DNA of 64,000 nucleotides from Xanthoparmelia taractica (Eukaryota > Ascomycota > Lecanoromycetes > Lecanorales > Parmeliaceae), in assembly GCA_033085395.1 (NCBI GenBank), contig JANQBS010000094.1:1-64000 (forward strand), read 5' to 3'. Under the pieces are notes generated by a model, which searched no databases, had not been told where the DNA came from, and saw only the letters and a program-made list of their open reading frames with translations. Below, one piece after another: positions 1 to 13,388 of the stretch (its first letter is position 1; each line of letters opens with the position of its first letter). A program made the translations under genes and the position numbers.

Positions 1-76
1 TTCCCCGCATGTGCGCATGCATCTGGAACAGGGGCTGGATCATGAGACACACTAACCCATAGTCCCACTATTCGAA
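1..76 (-). repeat. Inverted copy of the A1 end of the YR retrotransposon
   Basis: These 76 bases are the reverse complement of 40684-40759 with a single mismatch (seen directly). They correspond to the first 75 bases of the A1 repeat of the tyrosine-recombinase retrotransposon at 40685-45302. The copy runs leftward off the window and its outer boundary is at about 76, where similarity stops abruptly. It is probably the edge of a second element, or of a solo repeat, in opposite orientation. Confidence 0.85.
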
Positions 77-711
77 AAATTTCTTTCAGCACATGCCGGC
101 ATACCAAGCTGCCGAGATCGCCTGTGTCAGAGACTACCTGCACCGCCGATTACGGGGCGTATTCGATCAAGTGGAAGATGAAATTGTGCGGGAACTGCAA
201 GCCGGGTGTCCTACCCCAAAAAAACAAAAACGAAGGTCTTGAGTGGGACTACTGGACCAATGGAGGGCGACATCAATATCTGGCATACGACGAGGAATAC
301 TTTGGCTATAGCGGTAAATACAATCAGGGCTATCACATCGAATACCTATTGTCCCTAGGATTGCCTTACATACGTAGGCTTTAGGAGTCGGCTGGTGACG
401 AGCGTCAGAGCCTGCTGCTTCGCAGCGAATCACGCTGTTATTCTCAAGACGATAGAGAATTTATTACAGCAGCTCTCGGTCTTGACTCTTGCTCTCATCG
501 CAATGAAATTTACGGGAGGTACGATAGGGGTGTAGATTCATGTTTAGACGGGGAAAGCAGGTTGGATCTTCTTCCAGGATGGCTATGGGCGCATAAGGAT
601 GGCTACTGTCATAGGGTTGTGGACCTCCGTGCTAAGGGATTGAGAGACTGGGGCTATGTATTCTGGGATCTGGAGAGGCTGCAGAAGGCTGGTGTCTTGG
701 AGCTGGAGTAA
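77..711 (+). pseudogene. Broken, 5'-truncated protein-coding remnant, unrecognised
   Basis: One frame reads from the edge of the mobile-element copy at about 85 to a TAA at 709-711, about 208 codons, with only one internal stop (TAG at 382-384). The reading has a protein-like composition on both sides of that stop. It ends with a tryptophan- and aromatic-rich segment (GLRDWGYVFWDLERL) that recalls the C-terminal ends of some fungal hypothetical proteins. No start codon is visible before the element boundary, so the 5' end is probably outside the window or lost by the insertion. I do not recognise the family. The frame could also be chance, although 208 codons with one stop is unusual for this decayed neighbourhood. 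Confidence 0.35.
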
Positions 712-3700
712 GTTTACAGGACATGTATACGTCAACTGCGGTGCTGATCTTCACAGTCCGCATCAAGTACGACAGATCAAATTCAATGACTTTTTAGCAG
801 GCGAAAGGCCAAGCGTCCAGGAGCGCTGGCTTGGCCCTCGGTCTCCGCTGCCCGAATATGAAACAGAAGAAGAGGAAGATGGGGAAGAGGAAGAGAATGA
901 AGAAGAAGAAGAAGGACCAGAACAGGATGAAGTTGAAGGTAGGGATCAGGGCCAAGTAAGCGGACATGATCAAGAAGATCGGCATGACAAAGCTGCGAGC
1001 CACCAGCCGTCAATTGACGGCTCAATACTCCTTGTCTGCAGACCTGGCGGAAACCTTATGAGGCGGAACAGCCAGCCATCATCTGATTCCCACAAAGACC
1101 TAAGTGTTTTCGAGCATTGCTAGACCATTCAGTCCTTGAAGAAGAGTATGTATGCATTGTCTTGGAAGTTTCCACACACTAGTCCCGACTGCAATTGTCA
1201 TGTAGGCTTTCGACGGTTTGCAGATATACGGCGGCTATTCGTATGACCTGTTACTCACGGACCAGAGACATCTCAAGCGAAAAGTGCCAGCCAGAGGCGC
1301 TACGAGCCAATGCGTACTGCAGCTACCACATGATTTGGATAACTCACGATGATAACTTCTCCCCTTCACCGTTCAAAGTCCTTCTGTACCAACGCTTCCA
1401 TCACCACAAGCTCTACCCCACGACCCATCATACTTACACAATCACATTTTCACATTCAACGCTCAGGCTCTACCTTCGTCAGCGACTCTCGCACGCCGAG
1501 CTACTCGACAGAGCACTAATTCCTAACGCTAGCCCGGTAAGAATCCAGGCCGCCGGTATCGACGAGTAGGTAACGAGCATATGTTAGCCTCTGCATTACA
1601 GTGACGTCTCAGCTTGTTTTCCCGCCACTGCGGCCGCGTAGGGGTAAAGCAGCGCTTCAGCAGAGATTACGCTGGGGCTTTAGTACTGTGTGGGAACCGA
1701 TGCGCTATGTTCGCTCTTATGAGTTTGTAGGCGCAAGAACAGACGCTATGTAGAGTCAGAGCGTCTCCTATCAAAGGCGCACCTTGTGTAAGCCCTGTGG
1801 ATGCATCAACGTTGATGGTAGATAAGTACCTTTTCTATATCTTTGTGCCTGTAGTATTTAGTACGTACATTAAAGCCCATCCACACGACTAGAGCTCTTC
1901 GGCATGACCATCCAGGTTGAATTCGGAGCAAATCTATAGGGTAATCATAGGACAGCTGCAGTAGTGAATCACCGAATCCACTGGTGATGAGCAGAGAGAC
2001 ATATCTCTTCATTGCGTTCGTGCCTCTGTTCTCTGACGTTCCAGACAAGATTTGTCTTTAAAGCACATTGGCGTTTACGCTTCAATGCAGATGCTGTTCG
2101 TGATAATCGAAGTGTCTGAACAAGTGTAAAAGGGCTTGAAAATTTGGGAACTGGGGCTGTGAACTCTGGGACTATGGCAGGCTTCAGGAGTCTAGCATCC
2201 TGCTTCGGGAGTATATCGCAGGTATTTTAGCCCCAAGAACCACTGTACTAACATTTGAATAGCCCGCTCGAAGGCAAAATGGTTGAGCTGAGCTTCGCAG
2301 AGTACGTCGATGAAGGTAGACGAAGAACTGAGCAGCGCTTGCATGCTGTGCAGCCGTGCGTTTCCAATTCTGAACACAAAAATTGCAATCAGGAGCAAGC
2401 AACAGAAAACCAGCATGAGACGAGTTGCTTCGCTAGATAGCATACCAGACTGGCAGGAAGACGAAGGGATGCTAGAGATCAACTATGCACTCGACAGAGA
2501 CACATATCCATTAACGGAACCGTGGGTTGCCTTGCGTGTGGAATGCTGCCAGCAAGAATGGAATACAACAGTACGAGAGCGATTTCCAGCATGGCCCGCC
2601 TAGAACATGGTGACCCACATCTGATCGTTGCTGCCACGCTTCGCTGCCGTTATTTACTCATGCGATATACCTGTAATGAGCTAAAGACGTTTAGCGCGAA
2701 GTCTTCGATACAGATAAAGACTAAGGCATTTGTTATTGCTTGTAGATAATAACGAATGCCTTTAGTCTCCACAAAGCTGGTCTCAGACCGTGTCAGTGTC
2801 AGTCATCTCTTCCCCGGAAAGGTCTGACCTGTTCCAACAATGCCTCTTCCCGCGCTTCCATCGCCGCAGTTCGTTACTGAATCGTCCTCGTCCCTGCGCA
2901 CTTTACCGACAACGAGGACCTCCCTATCATCCTCGATCCCCACCGGGCTAACGACAACGGCCGTTTCTCAAAATGAGGACTCGCCTCGAGAGGTATCTCT
3001 CCGAGCACCTGCCTGAGGTGTGGTGCCGAGATGTTATCTATATCCCAAGTCGTGATCCGCTGGAGGCGGAGTACTTGTTTTCTGTAGCGGCCCTTCGTAC
3101 GAGACTTGTGAGTTGTACTATCTTCATGATTACTAATATTCTTCATCCCTTTGCCGCCGATGTCACTTGAATTGTTTGCTTTTTCTATTCGAAGTTTTAG
3201 CATCGTGCCTGCGGGGCATTGAAAGAGAGAGAGATTGGGTCCCAAAAGAGGACAGTACGGGTCTGCGAGCACTTAACGACAGCAATAATGTTGGGATCAT
3301 TTGGGGCCGTTCATTGTATCTTCTCATGAAAGATGGCGGATTGCTAATGCTACGTCCCAAGACGATATAATACCAACCATAAAATACAAAACAGAGCGTA
3401 GAATATACTTATTTCAGAGCTTGGCGTATTCTAAAACCACTGCCGCTCTTCCGCCCCTTCCGCTCTACGCCTTTCTGAAAATTTCTGCGCACCCCATTAT
3501 GATTTTGCTCGATGCTGTTGACCATTTCGTCCTGGCAACATTGGCACCAGGTGATGCTATCCTCTACTTGTCCAGCAGGATCTCTAATCTTATGAAACAT
3601 GTGAGGAGAGGTCGCTCACCTGCTGAAATAGTAGCCATTCCTCCTGGCAAAAAATGGCTTGCTGTGGGCTTTGATGCATCAACGCCGCAAAGTAAATCTG

Positions 3701-4483
3701 TCCGTACCATCCGAACTTGATAGCTACCACTGAGCTTCCATTGACATTCAGGGAGCTCCATGGCCATTCTGATCATGGCTCCTCCACCACAGTTTTCATG
3801 GCTTTTATTGACCCTTTTATCTCTATCGGGTCTCTTGGGTTGCTTCTGTCCAGGTGAGGCCTGCGCACATTCCTCCCAGGCCAAAGGCATGCTGGAACTC
3901 GCGCCTTCTTTGCCTCGTTGACCAGTGGCTGTCGTTGCAGAGACATCTGCAATTCTCACCTCATTTTCGCTTAAGGCTCAAGATAATGCGCCCGACGTTG
4001 TGTCCCTACTGGTGAACCTTACGACTGAGGTATCCGCAGAACCTTGGGTATACTGCCGGACGCGACTGGGTCCATTGCTTCCACAAAATCTACTTATAGC
4101 GTTAACCTGTTGAATGCTGCCTCATTCTCTACAGTTGACCGGTTATGGGGCGCCGTGTGGATTTCAAATCTTGCGTGCAATCTTCCAGACCCTCCTTCTC
4201 TTCCCTTCCCCACGCTAAGCCACCTATAGACTTGAGACAAGATGATAGAAGGCTGAACCCACTTTCCCCACTCCAGAGCTTATCTTCCCCTTTACTTTTG
4301 CCTTCAACCTGGCCAAACGATCCTTTTGTACAGGCCTCTGCTTAACTTAAGCCTCTATTAGCACACGAGAACCTTACTGCCCGCACCCATCTGATCGGTG
4401 AGTCAGCGCCAGCCATAGGTAGCAGATTTGTGCTACTGCTGAGGCTCATATGTCCCTCCTACTGGATTTTTGGACGCTGCAGG
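712..4483. other. Gene-poor, degenerate stretch
   Basis: I see no supportable gene here. Short open frames occur on both strands but lack recognisable domains and do not splice into a longer model. An A/G-rich tract at about 858-940 encodes a glutamate-rich run in one frame and looks like simple sequence. The last few hundred bases (about 4190-4480) are pyrimidine-rich with CT tracts and probably hold the promoter and 5' leader of the glucan synthase gene. Confidence 0.5.
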
Positions 4484-7400
4484 ATGGCAGCCCAAAGATG
4501 GTCATCGGTCCTGCTGTTCCTTGCAGCGACAGCTTGCGCGCTTCGATACGACCCTTCCCAGATCGCACATAATATAAACACTAATCAGACAGCTAGCGTT
4601 CCAATCAGCTATTGGGGTGAATGGGATAATCACACGTACAATCCGTCGCCTTCAAACTGGCGAGTGCCGTTCTACACGGTATTGCTTGATCGATTCGCCA
4701 ATGGCAACCCTACCAACGACGACGCAAATGGGACACAGTTCGAACATGATCTGACCCAAACCCAACTCCGCCATGGCGGCGATATCAAAGGGCTACAGGA
4801 TAGCTTGGATTACCTGCAAGGCATGGGAATCAAGGTCAAGCGAGAGAACTGGCACAGGTCGCACTTGGCTGATCGTTGGTAGGTGCTGTATCTCGCAGGA
4901 AGCCCGCATATCAACGTCCCTTGGGCAGCAGATGGATACAGCCCTCTCGACCTTACGCTCCTTGACCATCATTTTGGGACTATAGCTGAGTGGCAGGCAG
5001 CAGTCGCAGATATCCATCAGCGGGGGATGTACATAATATTGGATAACACTATGTCCACGTGAGTTGCTGCCCTCCACCGCTTGAAATTGACCGATCGAAA
5101 TTGATTACTTAGGATGGGAGACCTTATTGGGTTTGAGGGCTATCTGAATGTTTCGACTCCCTTCAACAGGAGAGAGCATAATGCACTATGGAAGGGCGAT
5201 CGAAGATACCACGATTTCGCATTCGGAAATGACGAGCTACCCCATTGCGATTATCCCCGATTTTACGGCGATGACGGCAACCAGGTGCTTGATTTGGGCA
5301 ACGAACTCGTGGAATGTCGGGATTCAGAGTTTGATCAGTACGGAGAAGTTGCAGCTTTTGGTATCTACCCTGAATGGTACGTGTAAATATCGGTCCTTGA
5401 TCCCATGCTTAGTGATACAATCTTTAAGAGTATCCCCACTCATAGAAGCTATTTTTTTGTTCAGGACTCCACCGCTGACTCCAAATTTCAAGGCAACGTC
5501 AATTGTCAAAGTTCGCCTTTGTACAGGATCGCTTGCGCGAGTGGCGACCAGAGGTTCTCAGCAAAATTGAGCGCTTTTCTTGTATGACCTTGGCTATGTT
5601 GGACATCGATGGCTACCGTATAGACAAAGGACTAACAGTAACTATTGATGCTCAAGCACATTGGTCCAGCTCGATCCGAGCATGTGCGAAGCGGTTTGGC
5701 AAGGAAAATTTCTACATAAGCGGTACGTGCATTCAAGGCGCAACGACCTACTAAGGTATGCCGCAGTGTCTGAGTCGGAAGGTGAAGAAGAACCCAATGT
5801 TCTGTTTTCCCTTGGACCTGAGCGGCTGATTGCATTAAAAGACGGGCTGACCTGACAATCCACGCAGGCGAAGTCGTATCCGGGAATACCTTTGGGTCGG
5901 TATACGTGGGCAGAGGCAGAACACCAGACAACTACATCGAGAACATCACCGAAGCTGTAATGTTGACCGACACTTCTGATCCGCAGTATTTCATTCGTGA
6001 CAAAGGTCTCAGTGCATTTGACGGCGTAGCTTTCCATTATACTGTATATCGATTTCTCTCCCGCTTTCTGGGCTTGGATGGAACATTTGGTGCAGAGGGA
6101 GACCCCTCCAATGTTAGCTGGATTGATTTTTGGGAAACCATCATATCGACAAACGACATGATCAATGCCAATGACGGTATCACTTTTGACCCAAGGCACA
6201 TGTACGGGGTTACCAACCAGGATGTGTTCCGCTGGCCAACCATCAAAAACGGCATCGAGAAACAACTGCTTGGGTATTTCATTATCGCACTACTATTACC
6301 GGGGATACCTACCCTGGTTTGGGGTGAAGAACAGGTACGAATACTTCGGACCCATTTGGTCCCAATCAAGCTGCTACTAAAAGCATATTCTGTGACCCAA
6401 GCTCAAGTTCTAACGTCAAAGTTTCTACCAGGCATTCTATGTACTGGACAGCACCAATACCAATTACGTTTTTGGAAGGTCGCCGATGAGCTCGGCGCAG
6501 GCATGGGGTATGCACGGATGCTATAATCCTGCGATTGGCAACTCGAAATACTACGACTGGCCTATAGAAGCTGGACTCCATGGATGCCGAGACGAATGGG
6601 TCAATCTTGACCATCGTGACCCTTCCCATCCAGTCCGCAGCTTTGTAAAAAGCACCCATGAGATGCGGGAGAACTATCCTGTCTTCCAAGATGGCTTTTC
6701 GCTTCAGCTATTGTCGAACCAAACCTATCAGGTGTTCCTACCGGGAAGCAACCATACCCCCACCGAGACCGGACTCTGGAGCGTGGAGCGAGCAGGTAAC
6801 CTTGCCATTCAGCAGAATCTTACCCAGGTTGCTTGGCTAGTATTCACAAACGAAAACCATACCACGGATAACAGCTTCAACTGCAAGAATGATGATGGAA
6901 GTGCGCTCATTGCGCCCTTCAGCGCTGGGTCTAAAGTCAAAAACACATATTTCCCATACGAAGAATATATCTTGGAGGAATCAAGTAATATGATGGGTGA
7001 GTCCTTCCGGTGATTTGTCTTTCGTAAATCAGCTTCCTTGGACTGAGCCTAGCTGTCCAGAGACTAGCAGTTGCACACCCTGCTAACAAGACCAACCAGA
7101 TGACAATTCAAGTCAATCAAAAGGCTGTTTGCCTCGATTACAGCTTCCAGCTTGGGGATTCAAGGCCTTTGTTCTGAAGGACGACTATGTAAAACCATCC
7201 CCAGTCATCACCGCCTTTTTGCCCGGTCATGACGCCCGCATGCTGTCAACTAATTTAATTCCCATTGAGCTTCACTTTTCAACCCCCATGGATTGTCAGC
7301 AAATCGCAAAGAGCCTGCAGATTAACTCCACCACGTCTGACAGCAGTACACCCCAGCTTGATGCCAAGAGTGTCCATTGTAAAAACATCAACAAATCGGA

Positions 7401-10400
7401 CAATACATTGTCTTCTCTGTCTGGAACTGTGAGATCGACTTGGTCGTTCGCTGTGATCCTGACTGATATCGCCGATGGAGTTCACCAAATCAGTATCAAA
7501 AATGTCAGTACTGCCGCACATGAAGACGCTACCACGAACTCATACGATCGTTTTCTACTCCGTGTTGGTCAAAGCAACAACCCTATGGTCTTTCCCAGCT
7601 CTGCCAACTACAGCCACGACATGCTGTTTAGAGACGCAGACAAGAAACTCTATGTGTCGCACAAAGCTGCAGGTGCAGACATGTTCCGCTACTCCTTGGA
7701 CTTTGGTATGACGTATAGTGATTGGGAAAACTATAGCGGGGGCCAAAATCCCAATACTACCCTGGCCCCGAAGGCCTGGTCCGGTACCAAACTTCAGGAC
7801 TGGAACGGCGAGCATGTCATCGTCCAGTATTGGAGTCGCCTTGCTGGCAGCAGTGACCATGTTCAGCACGCTGACTTGGGTATTGGTTCCCACCAGCGAC
7901 AGTTTCCCCATGTTTTTCTCGAGGGCGTATTCAACCGACATGGGTATGATGCTGGAATTTTGAACCAAATGCAGATGACGCAAGACAACATCTGGAGCTT
8001 CGGTTTCGTTAACGAGTGGCCCGTGCAGGTGTCTGTGAATCTATGGGGCATCAATCCCGATGGCCAACCAGACCAGACCAGGGTCTATGGGGACATCGAT
8101 GGTGACTATGTGCTCGATAGAGTTGCTCCATACTCACTTATCAACAACGTCATCAACATTACTGATCCACCGTCATCTCCGTTCCTTGGTTGGCAAATAA
8201 CCTTGAACGACGCTGATTACCGATTTCAGCTCGCACCTATCGGGTCTCGTTGGAACCAGCTGGCTCTCTACCTTCTTCTCTGGCTGATTCCTATCCTGAC
8301 TGGCACTGCAGCCGTCTGGGCCTTTGTGACATCATTCTACGGCGTCAAGCTTAATGAATTTGGCATGGTATCGAAGAAAGGACTCGAAATAAGAAGTCTG
8401 CGACAGCTTTTCAGGCGGCACAAAGTACAAAGTCTTGAAAATGTTTCCAATCAGTCTCATCTTTCACCCCTCAAGCCCTCTGATATTGGTATACCACACG
8501 AGTTCAGACAGGCAAAACAAATTCTACGGTTTGCCACTCCAACCACGCCGACCACTCCGAAACGACTCACAGTTCTGATAGCAACGATGGAGTATGAGAT
8601 AGAAGATTGGGCAATCAACGTTAAGATTGGCGGACTTGGTGTGATGTCGTCTTTAATGGGCAGGAATCTGAAGCACCAGAGTCTGATATGGGTGGTCCCT
8701 TGGTCAGTGTCCGCCCTTCATGTTCCTGAGTCTTTGCTGACCGTCATCAGCATTGGAGGCATAAAGTACCCTATTGACCAGCCAGGGGAAAGTCTAGCCA
8801 TCAAAATACTAGGCAACATGTACGAGATCAAGACTCAGTATCATACTGTGGACAATATTACCTATGTTTTACTGGACGCACCTATCTTCAGACAACAGAC
8901 TAAAGCCGAACCATACCCGGCCCGCATGGACGACCTAGACAGCGCAGTTTACTATTCGGCTTGGAACTCCTGTATTGCTGAAGTCATGAAAAGATTTCCT
9001 ATCGATCTTTACCACATAAACGATTACCATGGGGCAGTCGCGCCGTTGCATTTGCTACCCAAAATAGTCCCGTGTCTCTTATCTCTTCATAACGCAGAAT
9101 TCCAAGGCCTTTGGCCCATGCGTTCCGAAACCGAAAGTCAAGAAGTCTGCGACATATACAATCTTGATCCTGCAGTAAGGCCCGCACATTCACATCGACT
9201 ATATTAGGGCTAAGTTTTCGCGTAGGTCGTGCAGAAATACGTTCGATTTGGAGAGGTTTTTAGTACGCTTGCCCCACGTTATCTGCTTTCAACGTACGGT
9301 AGTACTGACTATGACGGGTGTGGTAGACCTTTTACATGCTGGTGCCAGTTACTTACGGATTCATCAAAAAGGATTTGGGGCTGTTGGAGTATCTATTAAA
9401 TACGGAAAGCGTGCCTTTGCAAGATACCCAATCTTCTGGGGTATGAGAGATGTTGGGGGGCTACCGAACCCGGATCCGACCGACACCGGATCATGGTCTG
9501 GAGAACAGATCAAAACAAAAAAGATATCCGTGGACAAGGAACTCGAAGCGTCCAAACCCAAAGAGAAGCGGCAGGCGCAAAACTGGGCTGGGTTCGTACA
9601 TCCCTAAGTGTCTGTTTTATCCGGGATTAAAAGCAAGGCACCGCTGGGGGAAGAGGATATCCCTTTTATCTCTTAGCTCTGTGTAGACTCTCAGTCTCCC
9701 ACGGTGAAGAAGAATGCTGACACTGAAGTCTTTTCAGGCTCCATCAAGATCCCGAGGCAGAGCTTTTCGTCTTCGTCGGAAGGTAAGTGCACAATCCTGC
9801 GCAAACCCTCCGAGCCATGCTAACAACGATATGTTCAGATGGTCCAACCAGAAAGGGGTTGATGCGATTGCTGACGTGTTCCCCTCTATTATGGAGCGGC
9901 ACTCGCACGTACAATTGATATGTGTAGGCCCGGTAATCGACCTATACGGCAGGTTTGCGGCCATCAAACTCGCACAAATGACGAAATTATACCCGGGAAG
10001 AGTCTTCTCACATCCCGAATTCATGGTACTTCCACCATATGTGTTCAGTGGGGCGGATTTTGCTTTAATGCCGAGTAGAGATGAGCCATTTGGGCTAGTG
10101 GCTGTGGAATTTGGTCGCAAAGGCGTGTTATGCGTTGGTACGTGCATTGCAGTGCTGCGATTCCATCTTTCGTAGCAGAGCATGTGCTGCTAGGGCTATT
10201 GTCCCAACTCGCTTGATATTTTCTTGCCCAAAATTTTGCGTCAAAGAGGACATCGCTGACCATGAATTTCGGGCAGGAGCTAGAGTTGGAGGACTCGGGA
10301 ATACGCCCGGCTGGTGGTTTACCATTGAATCCACGACTACCAGACATTTCCTCCAACAACTCAAGACGGCAGTAGAAAATGCGCTAAGGTCAAAATCGGA

Positions 10401-13388
10401 CGTCCGCGCCATAATGAGAGCACGGGCCACTAAACAGCGTTTCCCGGTCAGCCAGTGGGTCGAAGATCTTGAAAAGCTTCAGTCCTCGGCCATAGAGATT
10501 AGTCATAAGCAAGCGGCCCGGGAAAAGCGGCCGACCTTTGATTCCCCAAATACTTCGACGATTTTGGAGACTCCAAGCACGTTGAATGTGCTGCAAACGG
10601 GCGTTCCATCATCGAAGCGTCCGCGCTCCGCAGTTGTGCAATCCGTAAACCAGGGCGGATTCTTAAGTACTATCTCAGAGGCACGTCCATATTCTGGCAT
10701 ATCCCAAATCTCGGACCAGGGCAAAGTCTTAAGTTCGTTCTCCGAAGGGCGGTTGCTCACTAGAGCGAGTCCCGGTCTTGGAAGCAAGATAGGCCCCAGC
10801 AGTAGACGCAAAGCCCCGCCAGCACTGCTCCTAGACTCGACTACGAAAACCGATGTTACTGCAGTCCGAAGCCAAAGTGATGAAGAGGCAAACGACCGTA
10901 GTCAAAGGCCCCCAATTCCCCGCTCTCCCTCTTCGCCCAATCCTCCTACGAGATTCACTCTGGCTGAGGGTGGAATAGATGCAAGACCACGACCGAACAC
11001 AATAAAATTGCGACCAAATGATAGGAAAGCTGTCCGATTACTGGGAATGCAAATCAGCTCGAGTCGAGCAAGAGCGCTGCAATCCCCCAAACCTCGCCCA
11101 GAATCTAGCGATGAAAGTTCCTCACAATCACCTTCTACTCCCAAGACCCCCGTTACACCTAACTTTGGGTACTATACACCTCCCAAAACCCCGACACCGC
11201 CACGGTCTCGTATGTCCAGAGCTCGTTTCAGCTTTCCCGCAAGTTCTACCACTGCTACCTCTATCAGCGGTGACGTTTCCGTCAGTGGTGGCATTTCTGA
11301 CACTACTGCTACCTCCCTCAGCGCTAGCAATTCCTCGAGCGCCATAAGTTGCGTGAAGGAGGCCAAGCCTAATATTATACGTACTCCTCACGCGGTAGAC
11401 TCGTTCCCCAGCTTGGGGCCACACTACTTCCCGCACGGCGGTATCACTGTCCTAAGGACCTCCGATGTTAAGGAAGGGAGCTCGGAAAGCATTCTACAGA
11501 ACCTAACACCGTTTTTTTCAGACCCAGAACAGAGGTATGAGGACAAATTCAAGGAGAAGATTAGAGCGCTAAACGGGAAGAATTCCGAGCACCGTCTTTG
11601 TATCGAGGAATTCTTGTTAGAAAGCGAGAAGTCATGGTTCACTAAACTCCGAGCTGCGGAATTGAGGAAAGCTTCCTTGGCTGGGGCTCCCAATCAGCGC
11701 CAAGAAGTTGCGAAGAAGAAAGCTATACGGGACGAATTCGGGTTAGGCGATAAGCACAAACCCCCTACAGGTTTGAAGCGAGTCTTACGCATTAAAATTG
11801 GAGAGTGGCCTGTCTATTCGTTCCTGCTAGCCTTTGTGAGAAAATCTACCCCAGCTTCAAACAAGCGACTGATCGTGCTTACGTCGAAATATTTCTAGGG
11901 CCAAATCATAGCCGCCAATTCATACCAGATTACGCTTCTGAATGGGACAGTTGGTGAGAAAGCGAGCAAGCTGTACGTCATTGCATCGATCTATCTAGCC
12001 ACGTCCTTAGGATGGTGGTTACTCTACCGGCGACTGCAGACCGTTTACACCGTATCTCTTCCTTTTTTCTTCTATGGCGTAGCGTTCATCCTTCTTGGCG
12101 TTTCGCCTCTAGCACCCGACTCCAGTAACACAGACGCGCTCCACAAAGCTGCGACGGGTATTTATGCTCTGGCCTCGGCAAGTGGAGCAGTATACTTTGC
12201 GGTCAACTTCGCAGATGAAGGTACGTAACGAGAGAGTTTCATGATCAACGTGCGCCTGCCTACATCCTGGCCTCAGTGAAGCTCACATAAGCGTAGGCGG
12301 TGCGCCAGTCACGTCTTTCGTCTATCGAGCCTGTGTGATCCAAGGTACGCAGCAGATCTATACGGTCGCCTTATGGTACTGGGGAGCCGCGCTCGCCAAA
12401 GCACAGGACATGACATCTGTCGTCGCGAACCCGAATTCATACCCCAAGATCATCGTACCCGTCTGTATCATCATCGGATTGATGATGTGGACAGTTGGCG
12501 TGGTACTGTTCGTTGGGCTGCCAACGTACTTCCGTCAAGCGCCAGGCCATATTCCAGCATTTTATTCCTCACTGCTCAGACGGAAGATAATCATAGTATG
12601 TTTCCTGTACCCGAGGCTTTGGTGCTGTCGGTCTAGCTGACCTTTTGTCCCTGCAGTGGTTCTTCGTCGTCGTAGTGATACAGAACTACTTTCTGTCCGC
12701 CCCCTACGGCCGGAATTGGCTATACCTATGGTCGAACCAAGCAGTGCCTGCGTGGCAGATTGTGATCTTGATTCTTGTGTTCTTCGTCGGCATATGGATC
12801 GTATTTCTATACATCTTCTCCCACCTGTCCAAAAGCCACTCGTGGGTTCTGCCTGTATTTGCCATGGGACTGGGTGCCCCTCGCTGGGCACAGATCCTTT
12901 GGAGTACCTCCAGCATGGGTCACTACCTGCCCTGGACAGCAGGACCGATCGCAAGTGGGCTGGCAGGACGGTCACTATGGCTGTGGCTGGGGGTGCTGGA
13001 TGCAGTCCAAGGTGTCGGTGAGTCCCTGTCTTTTCATTCTCTCCCCAGCACTGCCCTCCCCACAATTTGCACCTACAAATTCCTCTCATCTGGCTAACAC
13101 CTTCGTCCCCTCCCCTCAGGTTTCGGAATGATACTCCTCCAAACTCTCACGCGCATCCACGTCCTCTTCACGCTAATCGCTGCGCAAATTCTTGGCTCTC
13201 TGACGACAATTGTTGCACGAGCCACAGCGCCGGATAGACTGGGCCCCGGGAGCGTGTTTCCGAACCTCTGCATCAATCCACGGGAAGGGTTGGCTTCGGC
13301 GTGGTTCTGGGTCGCGTTGTTACTCCAGCTGGCCGTGCCGATCGGGTTTGGATCATTTTTCCGGAACGAGCAGTTGAGCAAGGCGTAG
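4484..13388 (+). CDS. ags1: Alpha-1,3-glucan synthase, 16 exons, 2527 aa
   Basis: Plasma-membrane enzyme that makes the cell-wall polymer alpha-1,3-glucan. Exons: 4484-4834, 4883-5058, 5113-5376, 5493-5722, 5868-6334, 6432-6996, 7100-9174, 9226-9262, 9327-9591, 9738-9782, 9839-10137, 10277-11835, 11899-12220, 12297-12595, 12657-13017, 13120-13388. They sum to 7584 nt with consistent phases. Order: signal peptide (1-20); GH13 amylase-like domain (nucleophile region DGYRIDK near 303); a membrane segment near 1070; GT5 glycogen-synthase-like domain with the KIGGLG sugar-nucleotide motif near 1193 and ending near 1650; a Ser/Pro/Thr-rich linker of about 450 residues; and a multi-pass C-terminal domain (about 2105-2527) thought to export the glucan. 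The family usually has about 2400 residues. Some donors are weak (GTCAAG at 4835, GTTCGT at 9592), so those junctions are less certain. An in-frame ATG at 4430 would add 18 residues; 4484 gives the better signal peptide. Confidence 0.95.

Noticed and set aside
656..1123. Acidic 155-codon frame as a gene
   Set aside because: The acidic run is a purine-rich simple tract. It overlaps the end of the 77-711 remnant in another frame and has no domain.
4430..13388. Glucan synthase looks broken into many short frames with stops (for example at 4882, 5386, 9207, 11898)
   Set aside because: All the stops fall within introns that restore phase. The 16 exons sum to a multiple of three with continuous homology.
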